From positions 5,206,501-5,270,500 of the forward strand of contig BSBM01000809.1 of the NCBI GenBank assembly GCA_027924585.1: DNA of 64,000 nt, given 5' to 3'. The notes beneath the pieces are model-generated. The model did not search any database. It saw only the letters and a program-made list of their open reading frames with translations, and had not been told where the DNA came from. A program made the position numbers and the translations under genes. This DNA is from Larix kaempferi (taxonomy: Eukaryota > Streptophyta > Pinopsida > Pinales > Pinaceae). Each line of letters starts with the position of its first letter. Position 1 is the stretch's first letter. Of this stretch, positions 1-11,013 are shown one piece after another.

Positions 1-180
1 TACGACTCAGTACCTAATAGGGAATCCATCGGAATTAATACTGAAAAAGCTTCCCCATCTACACCGGATATCCATGCGCCTCAAGGTCCTCTCATATTTT
101 AGAAACATTCATTAGATTCAGTGTTGCACCCACCTAAGAGCATGATCTGAAAAGCTGTTTTCAATCCCAATGCTCGGGCT

Positions 181-1009
181 GCTCAAAACTACAACATTGT
201 AGAGGTCTTGGCACAAGCCCCTTGTGCCATGTCGACAATGGAAATCTTAAAGAACTATCCCAATCAGCGTAAGACTCTCCTTGCTGCAATCAGCGTTGTC
301 GACCTAGAGTCCTCAAATACAATCATGTTTAAACTTGAGTATTTTAAACCGAGGCTTTCCCACCAGCTGACATTCCAAATTGCCACCAATGTTGCGGGGA
401 ATACAATCCATCGTACTATGTTAGACAAAGGATCCTCCACCTTGGTCATGTCGTTATCCTATTGGGTGAGCCATCGACTCTCCTAAATTAAATCGTTCTC
501 CTACCACCTTGAAAGCCTTTGAAGGTCGTGGATTCCAACCCCACGAGTTGTTACAAGACTTGGCAGTAGAGCTGGGGGGCAATACTGTGACCATCAACGT
601 GGCAGTATTCACCACCCCATTGGATTATAACCTCTTGCTTGGTTGTAATTGGTTTTACGCCATGACTTTGGTCGCATCATCTGTCTTCCACATTGTGCAA
701 TTCCCTCATCAAGGACGAATTGTCACCGTCGACCAACTGGACTTCTGTACACCGGACACTGCTACTCATCCCGCGGAAAATGTCCCTTTACTCAGACACT
801 CTTCGTTGTTATATGAGAGTGTGGGGGTTGGAATCCTTAAGTATTCATCTCTTATGGGATTCTTTCCAACCTCAGATCCCCCTTCCCATGTTTCCACGGT
901 AAACATGATCTCCTCCATGATCCCATCATCATCCAACCCTACTGACCAATGGCTCATGCTCGATCCCACTACAATGCACTTGATTGGAGACACCATGCCT
1001 CTCTCATAA
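181..1009 (+). pseudogene. Retropepsin-like protease region and linker of Tat A pol
   Basis: The reading frame 208-486 contains an aspartic-protease-like motif, IHRTMLDKGSST followed by VMSLSYW, where element B has IHRIVLDKGAST and IMSLSCW. In this lineage the active-site triplet is usually read as D-x-G-A-S/T, so the catalytic Asp is kept. A frameshift near 486-509 moves the frame, and the second part (509-1009) carries the flap and downstream segment including LLLGCNWFYAMT and VTVDQLDFCTPD, closely matched in element B. It ends at an in-frame TAA (1007-1009), after which the same frame continues into the RT. A protease of this kind would cut the Gag-Pol polyprotein; here it is broken. Confidence 0.75.
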
Positions 1010-1144
1010 GCCGAAGCTACTTACGAGGCCATCCAATCAGCCCCTGATGACCACTTTTCAATGGCATCTTAATCTTGTTCTCTACAGCGGACGTCATCCC
1101 TCCCAGATCCTCTACTCTAGACTTTTCATTTCGACGAGTCCATT

Positions 1145-2765
1145 ATGGATATTATGAGCGTGGATGAACCTCCATGGGAAGACCGCCATCATCGATCGTC
1201 TTTCCTACCACCCTTAGATTCTGTGGGGAATACCATTACTACCTTTTTGTCACCGAATGTCTTTCCTTGCCCCCAATATCCGATTCTTACTTGTGATATG
1301 GTCACAGAGGGAAACCTGGAAAATATTATGCCCACCATTCCGATCAACATCTCGGTCACGCCCGGCGTCGTGGAACATATCCGCATTGGCCAAAACTGTT
1401 CTCTTGAATAGATCACCACCTATACGGCCTTGTTTAAGCAATTTCGCCGTGTCTTCGCATGGACCTATGAGGAAATTCCTGGGATTGATCCTGCCATTGT
1501 TGTGCATGAGATCCAAACATATCCCGGCGCCAAACCTGTTCGACAAAGGTTACGACCCATGCACCCTCAAAAAACTGCGGCTATTAAGGTTAAGATTGAA
1601 AAGCTGTTGAAGGTTGGCTTCATCTATCCTGTTCCTTTAACAGATTGGGTCTCTAATGTCGTCCCTGTGACAAAAAATCAGGGCACCATTAGGGTTTGTG
1701 TCGATTACAGGGACCTAAACAAGGCTTGTCCTAAGGACAACTACCCTACCCCATTCATCGACCATATCATCGACAATTGCGCCGGAAGTGTCATCTTCTC
1801 GTTTATGGATGGCTTTTCCAGTTTAAATCAAATTGAGATCCACCTAGACGATCAACATAAAACTACTTTTATCTGCTCCTGGGGTACATTCGCTTACTGG
1901 AAACTCCCCTTTGGCCTTAAAAATGTTGGCACTACATTCCAGCAGGCCATGTCATATGCTTTTCATGATGTGAAGGAATTTGTGGGGCCCTATCTCGACG
2001 ATCTCCCTGCTCATTCAAATCGTTGTGAGTTCCACATCAATCATCTGACGGTTGTATTCCTTAGATGAAGACGGTATAACATCCGTCTCAATCCTCACAA
2101 GTGCATATTCTGCGTCGAATATGGATGCCTCCTAGGTTTCATTGTTTCCAAAGATGGGATCCGCATTGATCCCCTTAAGGTGGAAGCCATTGTCGCTCTC
2201 CCACCTCCCACTGACATCACGGAACTGCAAAGTTTGCAAGAGAAGGAAAACTACCTCTAGCGTTTTGTATGTAATTTCGCTGAGAATACACAGGGCTACA
2301 TGCGGTTGTTTAAGAAGGACGTCCCCTTCATTTGGGACGATTATGACCAACAATCCTTTGAAAACCTAAAGCATGCCATCACTCATGCCCCTGTGCTCCA
2401 ACCTCCCAATTACACTAAGGATTACATCCTTTATCTCGTTGCTTCCTCTACCATGATTGCCATGGTCTTGGTTCAGGAAGACAAAAACACCCAGGAACAT
2501 GTGATATACTACTCAATTAAGGGTCTTCTTGACCCCAAAACTCGTTACTCACATGTTGAGAAACTCGCTCTCGCAGCATTCATTGATGTCCAGAAGTTCT
2601 GTTATTATATATTGCACCGCACTACTACTATCATAGCCAACTTGAACCCCATGTACCACGTCCTAATTACACGCCAGGTGCTAGGGGGAAAATATTCACG
2701 CTAGATCGTAATCCTTTAGGAATTCGATCTCTAGTTCGAGAAGGCCAAATCAAAGAAATCTTTCG
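1145..2765 (+). pseudogene. Reverse transcriptase and RNase H of Tat A pol
   Basis: One frame runs from 1145 to about 2704 with stops at 1409, 2066 and near 2260 but no obvious frameshift. RT motifs in order are RVCVDYRDLNKACPKDNYPT, the first catalytic Asp in FSFMDGFS, LPFGLKN, and the catalytic loop YLDDLPAHS at about 2000, so both loop aspartates remain. The connection and first RNase H follow (2300-2704), with LYLVASSTMIAMVLVQED, HVIYYSIKGLLDPKTRYSHV and EKLALAA. The motif DLNKACPKDN is typical of Tat-type gypsy RT. RT copies element RNA into cDNA and RNase H removes the RNA strand. The stop codons make this copy dead unless supplied in trans. Confidence 0.88.
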
Positions 2766-2934
2766 TTTTCATAGAGCTCATTTGTGATCTTCCCTATACT
2801 GATTTGGAAACTGAGCCCATCGACTCCCTCCCCGATGAGTCATTTTTTCTTAATAGTACATCCGACCCATGGTATGGAGATATCACATTATATCTCCAAA
2901 CCCAACGGTTCAACCCTCAACTGTCTTGAGACGA

Positions 2935-4015
2935 CCGTCATCGTGTGCGTCACCACGCCAAGTACTACTTGATCATCAGTGATACCTTGTATCATCGTGG
3001 TGTCGATTTTATCCTCCAACGCTGCCTAACTCACGAGGAGGTTGTACACGTTCTGAATGACTGTCACTCAGGGGCATGTGGCAGTCATCTTTCTGGGATG
3101 GATACAACCCAGAAAATATTACGCGCTGGATACTGCTGGCCTTCAATCTTTAAAGATTGTATCGAGGCCATCAAAAAGTGTCCTCCCTGCTAGCTTTTCC
3201 ACCACAAAAAGCTCTCTCACCCAACCCCTTTACATCATGTTATTGTCATCGTCCCCTTTTCTAAGTGGGCATAGATTTCATGCATTGTAAGCCTACCTCG
3301 GCCAGGGGGCATGGTTACGTCATCGTCGTCGTTGACTATTTCACCAAGTGGACCGAGGTTATGCCTACGTACAATGAATACGAAAAAACCGCCGCACTAT
3401 TTATGTTTAACCATTTCATTGGCGATTCAGAGTCCCTCAGGACATCGTCACTGATCATGGATCACACTTCCAAAACAAGATGGTGGACGAATTTAGCACC
3501 AGATTGGGTTTTCGCCATGAAAACTCAACTCCATATTACCCGCAGTCTAATGTACAAGTAGAGGCCATCAATAAGGTCTTGAAAACCATGATTCAACACA
3601 TGGTGGGTACACACAGGTCAAACTGGCATATCATGCTCTTTTCATCCCTATGGGCATACAAGACCTCCGTTAAAACTGCCACCAAATTCACACCTTTCCA
3701 ATTAGTCTACGGATTGGAGGTAGTTTTACCTATTGAGTGCGAAATTCCATCATTGAAACTCGCATTCGAACTTCTCCCAAACACCACCGCTGAGGAAGAA
3801 CTTTTCCTTCACTTGGAAAAACTCGATGAGACCCGCCGCGATTCTACTCTTGCTAACGAAGCACATAAGAAACGCATCAAATTCCAGTATGACAAATTGG
3901 TCAAGCCTCACATCTTCAACGAAGGGGATTTGGTCCTCACATATGACCAAAAACATGATAAGCTGGGGGTAGACAAGTTTGAGTCCATGTGGCATTGGCC
4001 ATATGTCATTAACCA
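2935..4015 (+). pseudogene. Integrase of Tat A pol
   Basis: The H2C2 zinc-binding part is read at 2945-3193 (RHHAKYYLI through KKCPPC, with HSGACGSH in between). A frameshift near 3200-3265 leads into the core: first catalytic Asp in VVVDYFTKW (about 3330), second in a TDHGSHF-like stretch near 3450 (interrupted by another frameshift), and the Glu in QVEAINKVLK (about 3565). The C-terminal part continues to about 4015 with FQLVYGLE, ETRRDSTLANEAHKKR and NEGDLVLTYDQ. No chromodomain follows. Integrase inserts the cDNA into the genome; three frames are needed to read this copy, so it is inactive. It stops abruptly at the deletion scar described next. Confidence 0.87.
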
Positions 4016-4140
4016 GTGCTCTTTCCCTGGGTATGGACCACATTGTTATCCATCTTGACTCACAATTAGTGGTTTCCCATCTTAACCGTGTCTATGCTAT
4101 CCACCTTACTCTGTCTTTTCCGATGAGTACATCCCTTGGA
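4016..4140 (+). pseudogene. Scar of a second (archaeal-type) RNase H in Tat A
   Basis: Just after the truncated integrase tail the sequence encodes HIVIHLDSQLVVSHLNRVYA, which matches IVYLDSQLVVSQLNHIYAIH in the intact second RNase H of element B (34580-34665). The integrase end, the inter-ORF spacer and roughly the first two thirds of the domain are missing, so a deletion of several hundred bases joins integrase to the third catalytic Asp region. The distal part (about 4100-4140) is unreadable. This shows that the ancestor of A also carried the extra domain downstream of integrase. Confidence 0.72.
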
Positions 4141-4503
4141 GAGGTCCTTTGAATCTGTTCAATAGCTACACATTTCGAGAGACATGAACACCGTTGATAA
4201 CTCCATGTCCAATTTTATATTATATTGGTACATTGCACATACATAAAACATCCAAAAGATACAAAAACAGACACAACATGTAAATCATCTATAGTGTATA
4301 AGAAAAACATGTACAAGATCCCATAATCATTAATAGAACACAGTATATAGAGACGCAAATAGAGTTTTGTATATATATCATGTCCGTATAATACAAAAAT
4401 GTGGTACTGGTACAAAAATCTAAAGCACATGAGCTTTCAGTAAAAGTCTCCTCTACAAAAATATGAATCCCCTGGCTTTCAATACATACATACACATATG
4501 AGC
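4141..4503. other. Non-coding spacer between aRNH scar and antisense gene in Tat A
   Basis: AT-rich tract with no supported ORF. It corresponds by position to 34814-35042 of element B and probably includes the 3' untranslated region of the antisense gene, whose stop codon lies at 4504-4506 on the minus strand. Confidence 0.5.
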
Positions 4504-6044
4504 CTAGTCCCTAGGATGCTCATGGTAACAGACAATGGACCTAGCTATTTTCCGAAGTAGCGACCCAAAGAGCGCGGATACCCCCACAGTTTGTCACTGA
4601 TAAAGAAGAGGTCGATTGTGTACAGTTGGCTCCGGGATATCCAGGGTCAACCTCTAGAGGTTCTCCTCCAGCTCATCTAACTCCTCCATTGCATCACACT
4701 TTGCAGCTACCATCTCTCACACCGCTCCTCTCCGCGCGATCGGGGATGCACCAGCTGGACGAGACAGGCCCGCATCTGCACCAAACATGTATCAATCATC
4801 AGTACTACTCCAAAAAAATAGAAAAAACATAAAATGAAGAACACAATAGAGTTTTCATTCTTACCTATATCGCCTCACTGCATGTCCTCAAGAAGAACCA
4901 AGTCTGGGTCCCCCCTGAAATCAATGCCCTCATAGGGGTAGTCCTCTACCATGAGGAGTTGTCCCCTCAACCACGTGAAAAAAGGAGCACCATAACTGAT
5001 AATAAGACCCCCACCGCTATGGCGGGCCATCACCTCGGACCATCAAACCATGTGTGGATCCCTCAGATCCAAATCATCTATATCTACCTGCGGGCGTAGA
5101 TGTGGAACCCGCTCTAGGAAGAATGAGACCATAACCGATCCATATCCAAACTGTATCAACTCACCACGCTGACACTTGGTGAGCTGATCCCTGAGGTTCA
5201 CGAGGAGTCCCTCGCACCAGTTGAAAACTGTAGGAGCCATACACTCCTCCGCATATAACATGTGGGCCTTCGAGGCCAGGTGAGGATCCCTACTCCCTGC
5301 CACCCTCTCAATGGTAAACAAGACTGTGTGTAGAGGACGGTCCCTCACATCCTTGATGGGGATCTTCCCACCAACCATCTGCATACCAGGAGTGCACCAC
5401 TGATCCACTAAGTCCTCAGTAGTTCGTTCACTCCCTCGTGACCCCTACAAAGACACTAGAGCTCCCCGTCGGGACAACCCCGTCAGAAAGTAGATATCCT
5501 CGATTTCTATGGTCAGTGTATGGACACCAACCCAGAAGTATTGCTGCTCTAGATCCCAGGATCTAATCAAGTACTCTAGCAACAGTACTTGGGCCCTCAT
5601 GCCCTGGACATGAAAGTACTTGAGTAACCCATAGTTCCGCAGTGCATTTATACATTGGGGATCGTTGGCCGCTTGGGCATCATCTAGTTCATGCTCTCTC
5701 TCTCTCCATTGGACCATCTTCTCCACCCAAACCTGTTCAAATAGCATTAAAAGATCTATTAGAAGCTTGCTCTACTTTCCAACTTGTCAAAATTTGGTGT
5801 ATCATTGAGTTCATGAGGCCGACTTGCGTCGGCACACCCCGTCAGAACATATAGGGCACCACCAACGCACGTCATCCTTACGGGAAGAGCACCAGCAATC
5901 CCTCGGTGCACATCCCGTAAGGGGAAAGTGCACCATCCTGAAAGCGCACTATCCCCTCATTACACAAGCCAAAAACCCTAAAAACTGGAAATAAAAAGCA
6001 ACTTTACTCCACTAAAAGTGAATAGGACAAGATTTAGGCTTACC
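4504..6044 (-). pseudogene. Antisense spliced gene of Tat A with plant-mobile-domain-like region
   Basis: Read on the minus strand, exon 2 (about 5732 to 4865) is one frame interrupted only by three stop codons (near 5447, 5045 and 4875) with no frameshift. It encodes a segment with GVHTLTIEIEDIYFLTGLSR, resembling the plant mobile domain signature (an FxxGExxxxxxDxxxLTGL-type pattern), then WCEGLLVNLRDQ, FGYGSVMV and MVEDYPYEGIDFRGDPDL. A donor GTAAGA at 4864 and acceptor TTGGTGCAG ending at 4776 join it in phase to exon 3 (4775 to 4504), which ends CYHEHPRD-stop. Upstream, acceptor TTTGAACAG (about 5733) pairs with donor GTAAGC at 6043 for a 5' exon that is no longer readable. Element B has all these parts in the same order and phase. 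The function is unknown; the plant mobile domain assignment is a motif-level guess. Confidence 0.68.
5750..6043 (-). other. Predicted intron 1 of the Tat A antisense gene, with GC-rich short repeats
   Basis: This roughly 310-base interval is bounded on the minus strand by GTAAGC and TTTGAACAG. It contains an island (5825-5960) of recurring GCACC, CCGTAAGG and AGCGCAC motifs, unlike the AT-rich surroundings. Related motifs (GGCGCATCCTG, GAGTGCACC) occur in the U3 part of the same element's LTR at 8240-8320. Element B shows the same intron-plus-U3 arrangement with a different motif. Confidence 0.5.
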
Positions 6045-6109
6045 TGACGTTAACGGCGACGAAAATGTATGACCAGAGCTCCCGCAATCGAAAGTTGAAA
6101 ATCGACTCC

Positions 6110-8097
6110 AAATGGTATTTTTTCAGCCTCCCAATTTGGTAAAAAGAAATAGTAACTAATTTTTACTGTTTTCCCTTTTTTATATTAAAAATGGAATATT
6201 CTCTTTTTAATTTATTCTTTTATGGGTCATTTTTGCTATAGTTGGGGATATTTCTATGTATGGAGGCCTAATTGATCATTTTGACCTTGCTTTTGGAGTC
6301 TATAAGTGAAGTAAAGTATCGTATTAGAACATTCAGTTGCGATCATGGTCATCTCACATCTGTTATCAGTTGTGAACAACTCTTCGAGCGTTTTTGTGTT
6401 ATTATTTCGCTCATTAAAATCAAACGTCAATGACACTGAGCTTACTCTTTGTTCCTTCTCGTCCTCATAAAATGATGAGAATAAGTCACCGAGTTATATT
6501 TTATCACTTTTTCGGGCTCATTAAAATTCCACGAAAAATGAACCCCTCGGAGTTCTTCTTTAAGCTCTTTTCAGGATCCCTAAATATAAAAAGATTGCCA
6601 AGCGAACTTGATGCTTTCACGCTTGTAAAATTATTTGAATGATCGTCTTTCTGGTGATATTTTACCCCTTTCTTGGACCAGGAGGAACTATTTATGAAAA
6701 AAGAACACTCCAGCCAATTGTGACTGGAAGAGTTCTCTCTCCCGTTGTTTTATCCCTTTTCGGGTGAAGAGACTAACTTTTACGGAAAAGAACCTTTGGA
6801 ATCTTCTTTAGTTCTTTTCAGACTCTCTAAACAGGAAATGACATTGAGTTTACCTTCTTTGGACTCATTAAAATCTAACATTGAAGGACCTGTTGTGGGA
6901 TGAACCCCTCCTATCCTAGGTTCGTAAAATATTTGGGATTGGACTCGTCCATGGGATGGGCTATACCGAACATCTGTTACCCTCCTCAAGCTCTTTAAGA
7001 AAAAAAAGGGGTACTCATCAGTCATGATGGGGATAAGGAATGAATTTGTGTTTCACTATAGTTACAGCAGTACATAGTCACTCTTGAACATGGCACTCGT
7101 TTGCACATGCGTTCAGTACTTGGGTAATCCGTTTTTCGTCGAGTCACTGGTCCCACTAGTCTTTCCACTCCTTTGGGTCATACAAAGAATGCTTCCAACG
7201 TCAGCTGCATTAGGGGGTCCGTACCATTCTCATCATGTCAATACTGCCAAATCATGCCATGCCCATGTTCAAGAGGAGTTTTGGTCATCTATTCACTATC
7301 TGCAGTCAGTATACCTTCCATCATGTCGGTCTACTCTGAGTCAATCTCACACATCACTCCACTGTCTAATTCACTCCAAACATCCGTGATCGCATTTCGT
7401 GTTGATGATGGGGGATTCATCATGGCCGTCCTTCAATGGATTCATCCTTGTCGACTTCAACACATCATCCGGGGATTGAATCTAGAAACCAATCAAGTAC
7501 CTTGGGCCTCAATGGCAGGTTACCTCGCTTTCAACATGAGCTTACATAATTGACTCTTGATTGAAAGATTCCACTGAATGTTCGACCTCAGCTCATTGAT
7601 TCACATTTGATGGTATGTACTATGATACCTTGGGAATCATCGATATCAGTGATAACCTCCCTCGCGCTTGTTAACGGTATACATCAATGGCCGATAATCA
7701 AGTGATTTCTATCATGTTCAACTTCAAGACATTGTAATCACATGATTAGAATCGTATCATTGCAGGTTCGACTTGAAGACCCTGGGGAAATCATATCTTA
7801 CCCAGGTTGCAATGGAGATTTTTTTGAGTCATGTCACACAAATCCACTATTGTATTGGTCGTGGCTGTGTTATTATCTCATCATGGATCTACGATTGTGT
7901 CTAGTAGCCATGATTGTGTTCAGTCAGTCTCTACTACCATGGATCTACAATGTATTGGTCGACAGCCATGTTATGAGTCATGTGAGACTTGTATTTAAGA
8001 GTCAATTGTACTGCAGCAACTTCTTCCAACCAACAAATCCTTTCCATCAATCCTTCATATTACAAAGCATTTCACCTGTCTTATTTTACCAGCTTCA
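6110..8097 (+). repeat. 3' non-coding zone of Tat A with degenerate internal subrepeats
   Basis: No ORF here is supported. Segments at 6440-7030 and 7390-7735 are recognisably homologous to 36900-38165 of element B, for example the stretches around TAAGCTCTTTTCAG, CATGGCC and CTTGTTAACGG. Within 6440-7000 related blocks recur roughly every 270 bases, each with a TTCTTTAAGCTCTTTTCAG-like core, a CTCATTAAAAT block and a GAAAAGAAC block. Tat elements are known for variable, repeat-rich 3' untranslated regions. Because the antisense gene starts next to this zone, it may also contain that gene's promoter. Confidence 0.6.
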
Positions 8098-8554
8098 TGC
8101 TTTGGGGGGCATTCTATTACACCAAAATATCGTCATCATGAGTCATGTGTCAACTCCGTTCCTTAATCCCTGAAGTTTCCATGGATAAAAACATCCAAAG
8201 CAAGTTGTTTTCCTTTCGTTTCCACAATGTCTAGTTGCACTGGCGCATCCTGCTTTCCATCAAGAGGCGCCAGACCATGGGTGGCGTAGGATGCTCTCTG
8301 GAAGAGTGCACCAGTGGCTCTTGTTTCCCTTATACAACCAACATTGATCCCTTCCTAGAGCTAGTTTCCTTCATGCAGAGTGTGCCAGAGTTGGTTAATG
8401 TGGATAAATGGAAGCTTCGAGTGACTTCTCGAAGCTAGGTGACATAGAGGTCTACCCCTAGTTGATAGGAAGGTTAGTATTCAATCCCCTACCCTAATGG
8501 GAATATCCCTTAGACCTCTCCCCTTAATCTTCAACCTACTCTATCCATTTATCC

Positions 8555-8563
8555 CTATAAACA
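8555..8563 (+). promoter_or_regulatory. TATA-like box of the Tat A LTR
   Basis: CTATAAACA about 460 bases into the LTR, with a purine-rich GAAGGGAGGAAGG stretch about 25 bases downstream. Element B has CCTATAAGAAGG at the equivalent place in both LTRs. Confidence 0.45.
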
Positions 8564-8904
8564 AATACCCTCTCTCCATTATGAAGGGAGGAAGGACTAT
8601 AGTACTCTCATGCTGGTGGAATTTATCTAGGTGATCCCTACTCATCCTTTGGGAGGAAAACATCATCCTTTGGAGGCTTGACTTGGTTTGGATTGTTGGA
8701 TGGAAGTTGCGGCATTAAGGCTTAGGTTGTGACATTCTTTCTCTATGTATTTCCCATTATTACGTTAATACAAACTCTTTCCATAAGTATTGTTGTGTTG
8801 ATAATTCTTAGAACTTTCTTCCTTGACTGTTAGTTTAGATCAATTCATGTTTAGATATGCTTGTACTGTTTTCTTGCTTCCATATGCTTGACAAGGTTTT
8901 GCAG

Positions 8905-8965
8905 GTCAAGATCTGAAGACCATGGAGTTTGGAGCAACAAAGAGGAAAGGATTTGCATATCTGAG
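8905..8965 (+). other. Candidate LTR mini-exon, Tat A
   Basis: A 61-base purine-rich segment bounded by TTTTGCAG upstream and GTAAGT downstream, both good plant splice sites. The two LTRs of element B carry a 57-base segment at the matching place, with acceptors TTCAATAG and TTCAACAG and the same GTAAGT donor. This suggests spliced leader transcripts in this family; no RNA evidence is available. Confidence 0.45.
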
Positions 8966-9131
8966 GTAAGTCATGTACCTGTTCACCCTGTACTTCTATT
9001 GATCTAGGAAGGTAGTTTTTGTTCTATATTTATTTGTTCTAGATCCACTTGGACTAGGGAGATCTTGCTTGAGTCCGCTTGAGTAAGGCACAGAGTTGAC
9101 ACATGACTCATGATGATGAGATTTTTTTGTA

Positions 9132-10150
9132 ACACTTCCATTGACTAGAGGTGATATCCAAGGATTTCCAATACGTGCTTTTATTAAATCTACAAAATTG
9201 CTTAAAAAACAAAACTTGATAAGCAACATTTCAAAGAGAAAAGAGTGCCTTACCTTATCAAAAGCATTGGACTTATCCATCCTGATTATAAACCCTTTCT
9301 CCTTTCTACTCTTGCTTGATGAATCGCTTGATCTTGGGCTAAAAGGATGTCATCCATAATTTGTCTTCTCTTTTATTTGGGGGCTAAAGCAAAAAAGGTA
9401 GAGTCGATACAACCCACAATTTTCTTCTTTGTTTCTACCCACCTGACCATCCGACAAAAATCCCACCTTATAAATCTCTAGTATGCCCTATAGAAAGATA
9501 TTAAGAAACCATATGGTCCCAACGCCTTATTTGGTTCCCAAGTCCCAAATTTCCTCCACCATTTCAACCTCTAATATTGGCTTTTTCAATTCCTCATTGT
9601 CTTCAAGGCTTACACTAGGAGGTATAACTTATAGAATTGTTGCCATGTTTTATGGATGCATTGCTTCCTCTTCATTGTATAATCTCTTGAAATGGTGAAA
9701 GGCTTATTTTTCTATTTTCTCATAACTTGTTATTTTCTCCCTAGCTTCTTGTATCACCCTTACATTGTGGTGCATCACTCTAGCTTTTGCTTGCTTATGA
9801 AAGAAGGATGTGTTTATATCTCCCTCTTTTAGCCATAGACTCCTCAATTTTAGCCTTCAGGTCTACTCTTCTTTCCTCATTGTTGAGAGGATCGTCTTGT
9901 GAATTTCGTTTTCCTCTTCTTGTAGTTGGTTTGTTACATCTTCATTTTCCATTCTGTCCTAAATCATGAGGAGTTGGTTTTGCGGCTCTTTCCTTTCAAC
10001 CATTGGTTCCTTAAAGTTTTTCTTGTCCACTCCTTAAGGGTATATTTTACCCTTCTCAACTTGGTTTCCTAGATGTAATTGGGAAACCCTTCAAGTTTCT
10101 GCTTCCATGTTTCTTTGATAATATCAACAACTTGTTCAGATTGGAGCCAT
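9132..10150 (-). pseudogene. LINE A ORF2 reverse transcriptase, N-terminal half
   Basis: Minus-strand translation in several frames ends with IIRMDKSNAFDKVRHSFLFE and WISPLVNGSVTK (9260-9130), equivalent to the fingers and first catalytic Asp motif (D-x-S-x-A-F-D-K) of plant LINE RT. Upstream pieces near 9350-9560 keep short RT-like strings. The sequence breaks off before the FADD catalytic loop, at the LTR boundary of Tat A. Confidence 0.72.
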
Positions 10151-10159
10151 ATTAGATTG

Positions 10160-10920
10160 AATCTAAAAGGCAGGGGGGCCAAGATTGTCTTTCTCTTTCA
10201 AGGAAAGCGAGATGGGTTGATGATCATAAACTGTCGATGGGATTATTTTTGAGAAATATCTAGCTCTTCTTCTAGATAATTGTTACTAATGAGGAAAGAA
10301 TCAATCCTTATTGTCATGTAGCCACTTCATGTTCTTTAATTCGACTAAGTATACCTCACGTTTTTTAGTTTCACATCGCACAAAGCCCAGTCATTCAACA
10401 TATATTCAATGGCCTCTCATCAGGCATCCTGAACTAGGTTTCCTCCTCTCTTTTCTTCTTGAGCTGGAACTAAATCAAAATCCCCAAACAATATTGTGTG
10501 CTCTATATCAATGTCATTTTTTAACCTTGTTATCGTGTCCCAACATTCCTTTTTCTCCTTGTTATTTATAGGGGCATAAATATTCATGAGTTTAAAGTGC
10601 TTACTCAACTGTTTGATATGAAGGTCCACATATAACCAATGAAGGGTTTCAATATGATGTTGCAATGCCATACTTTCCTTATTCCACACAATATAAACAC
10701 TTTATGATGCTACTCTTTGAGCTATTGCCCTACACCTTTTTTCTTTGCCAAAATTTCTTACTTACTTTTGACACTTACCTTCCTTAGGGTTTTGTCTCCT
10801 AAATTAGAAGAACCATGGGTTCTTATGTATATACAAGGCGTCCAACTGCTTCTATTTTTTCTTTGTGCCCTAGTCCTCTACAATTCCAGGGGACAATCTT
10901 AATTGTTTCCCCGTTGTTTT
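10160..10920 (-). pseudogene. LINE A ORF2 endonuclease domain
   Basis: The minus frame 10689-10420 reads WNKESMALQHHIE, YVDLHIKQL, MNIYAPINNKEKKECWD and TILFGDFDLV. These match the apurinic-type endonuclease of L1 elements, where the last motif is normally GDFN; the Asn is Asp here. The endonuclease nicks target DNA to prime reverse transcription. Flanking parts (10720-10900 and 10160-10410) show only shredded similarity. Confidence 0.75.
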
Positions 10921-11013
10921 GGTAGGGCCTCCTTGATCCATGTTCTTTTAGTACATGGGACTTTTTAGGAATATGTGCATTTGATTATCTATGATGACGG
11001 TTTCTATCGTTGA

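Larger units (their letters stand above)
1..9131 (+). mobile_element. Ty3/gypsy Tat-lineage retrotransposon A, 5'-truncated by the window edge
   Basis: The element enters the window just upstream of its protease. It runs in sense order protease, reverse transcriptase, RNase H, integrase, remnant of a second RNase H, then an antisense gene, a 1.5-2 kb non-coding zone and a 3' LTR. The same order and recognisable sequence recur in element B (24102-39027), which fixes the family. There is no chromodomain after integrase, as expected for the Tat group. Stop codons and at least three frameshifts make the sense ORFs non-functional. The 3' end abuts a LINE on the other strand, suggesting insertion into that LINE. 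The 5' LTR, primer site and gag lie outside the window. Confidence 0.88.
8098..9131 (+). repeat. 3' LTR of Tat A
   Basis: The left end is set at TGCTTTGGGGGGCATTC (8098), which matches by position TGATATGGGGGAATG at the start of the element B 5' LTR. The right end is placed after TTTGTAACA at about 9131, where LINE coding sequence resumes on the other strand. The length (about 1.03 kb) agrees with the 1.03 kb B 5' LTR. A TATA-like CTATAAACA lies at 8555, at nearly the same distance from the left end as in B. A 24-bp exact inverted repeat sits just inside both ends (8133-8156 and 9092-9115). The ends are inferred, since the partner LTR is outside the window. Confidence 0.6.

Noticed and set aside
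8996-9075. SSGLKQDLPSP resembling the next LINE RT motif after the 9130 boundary
   Set aside because: It is separated by unrelated sequence that matches an inverted copy at 8133 and would fall inside the LTR; the short likeness is probably chance, though it leaves the boundary slightly uncertain.
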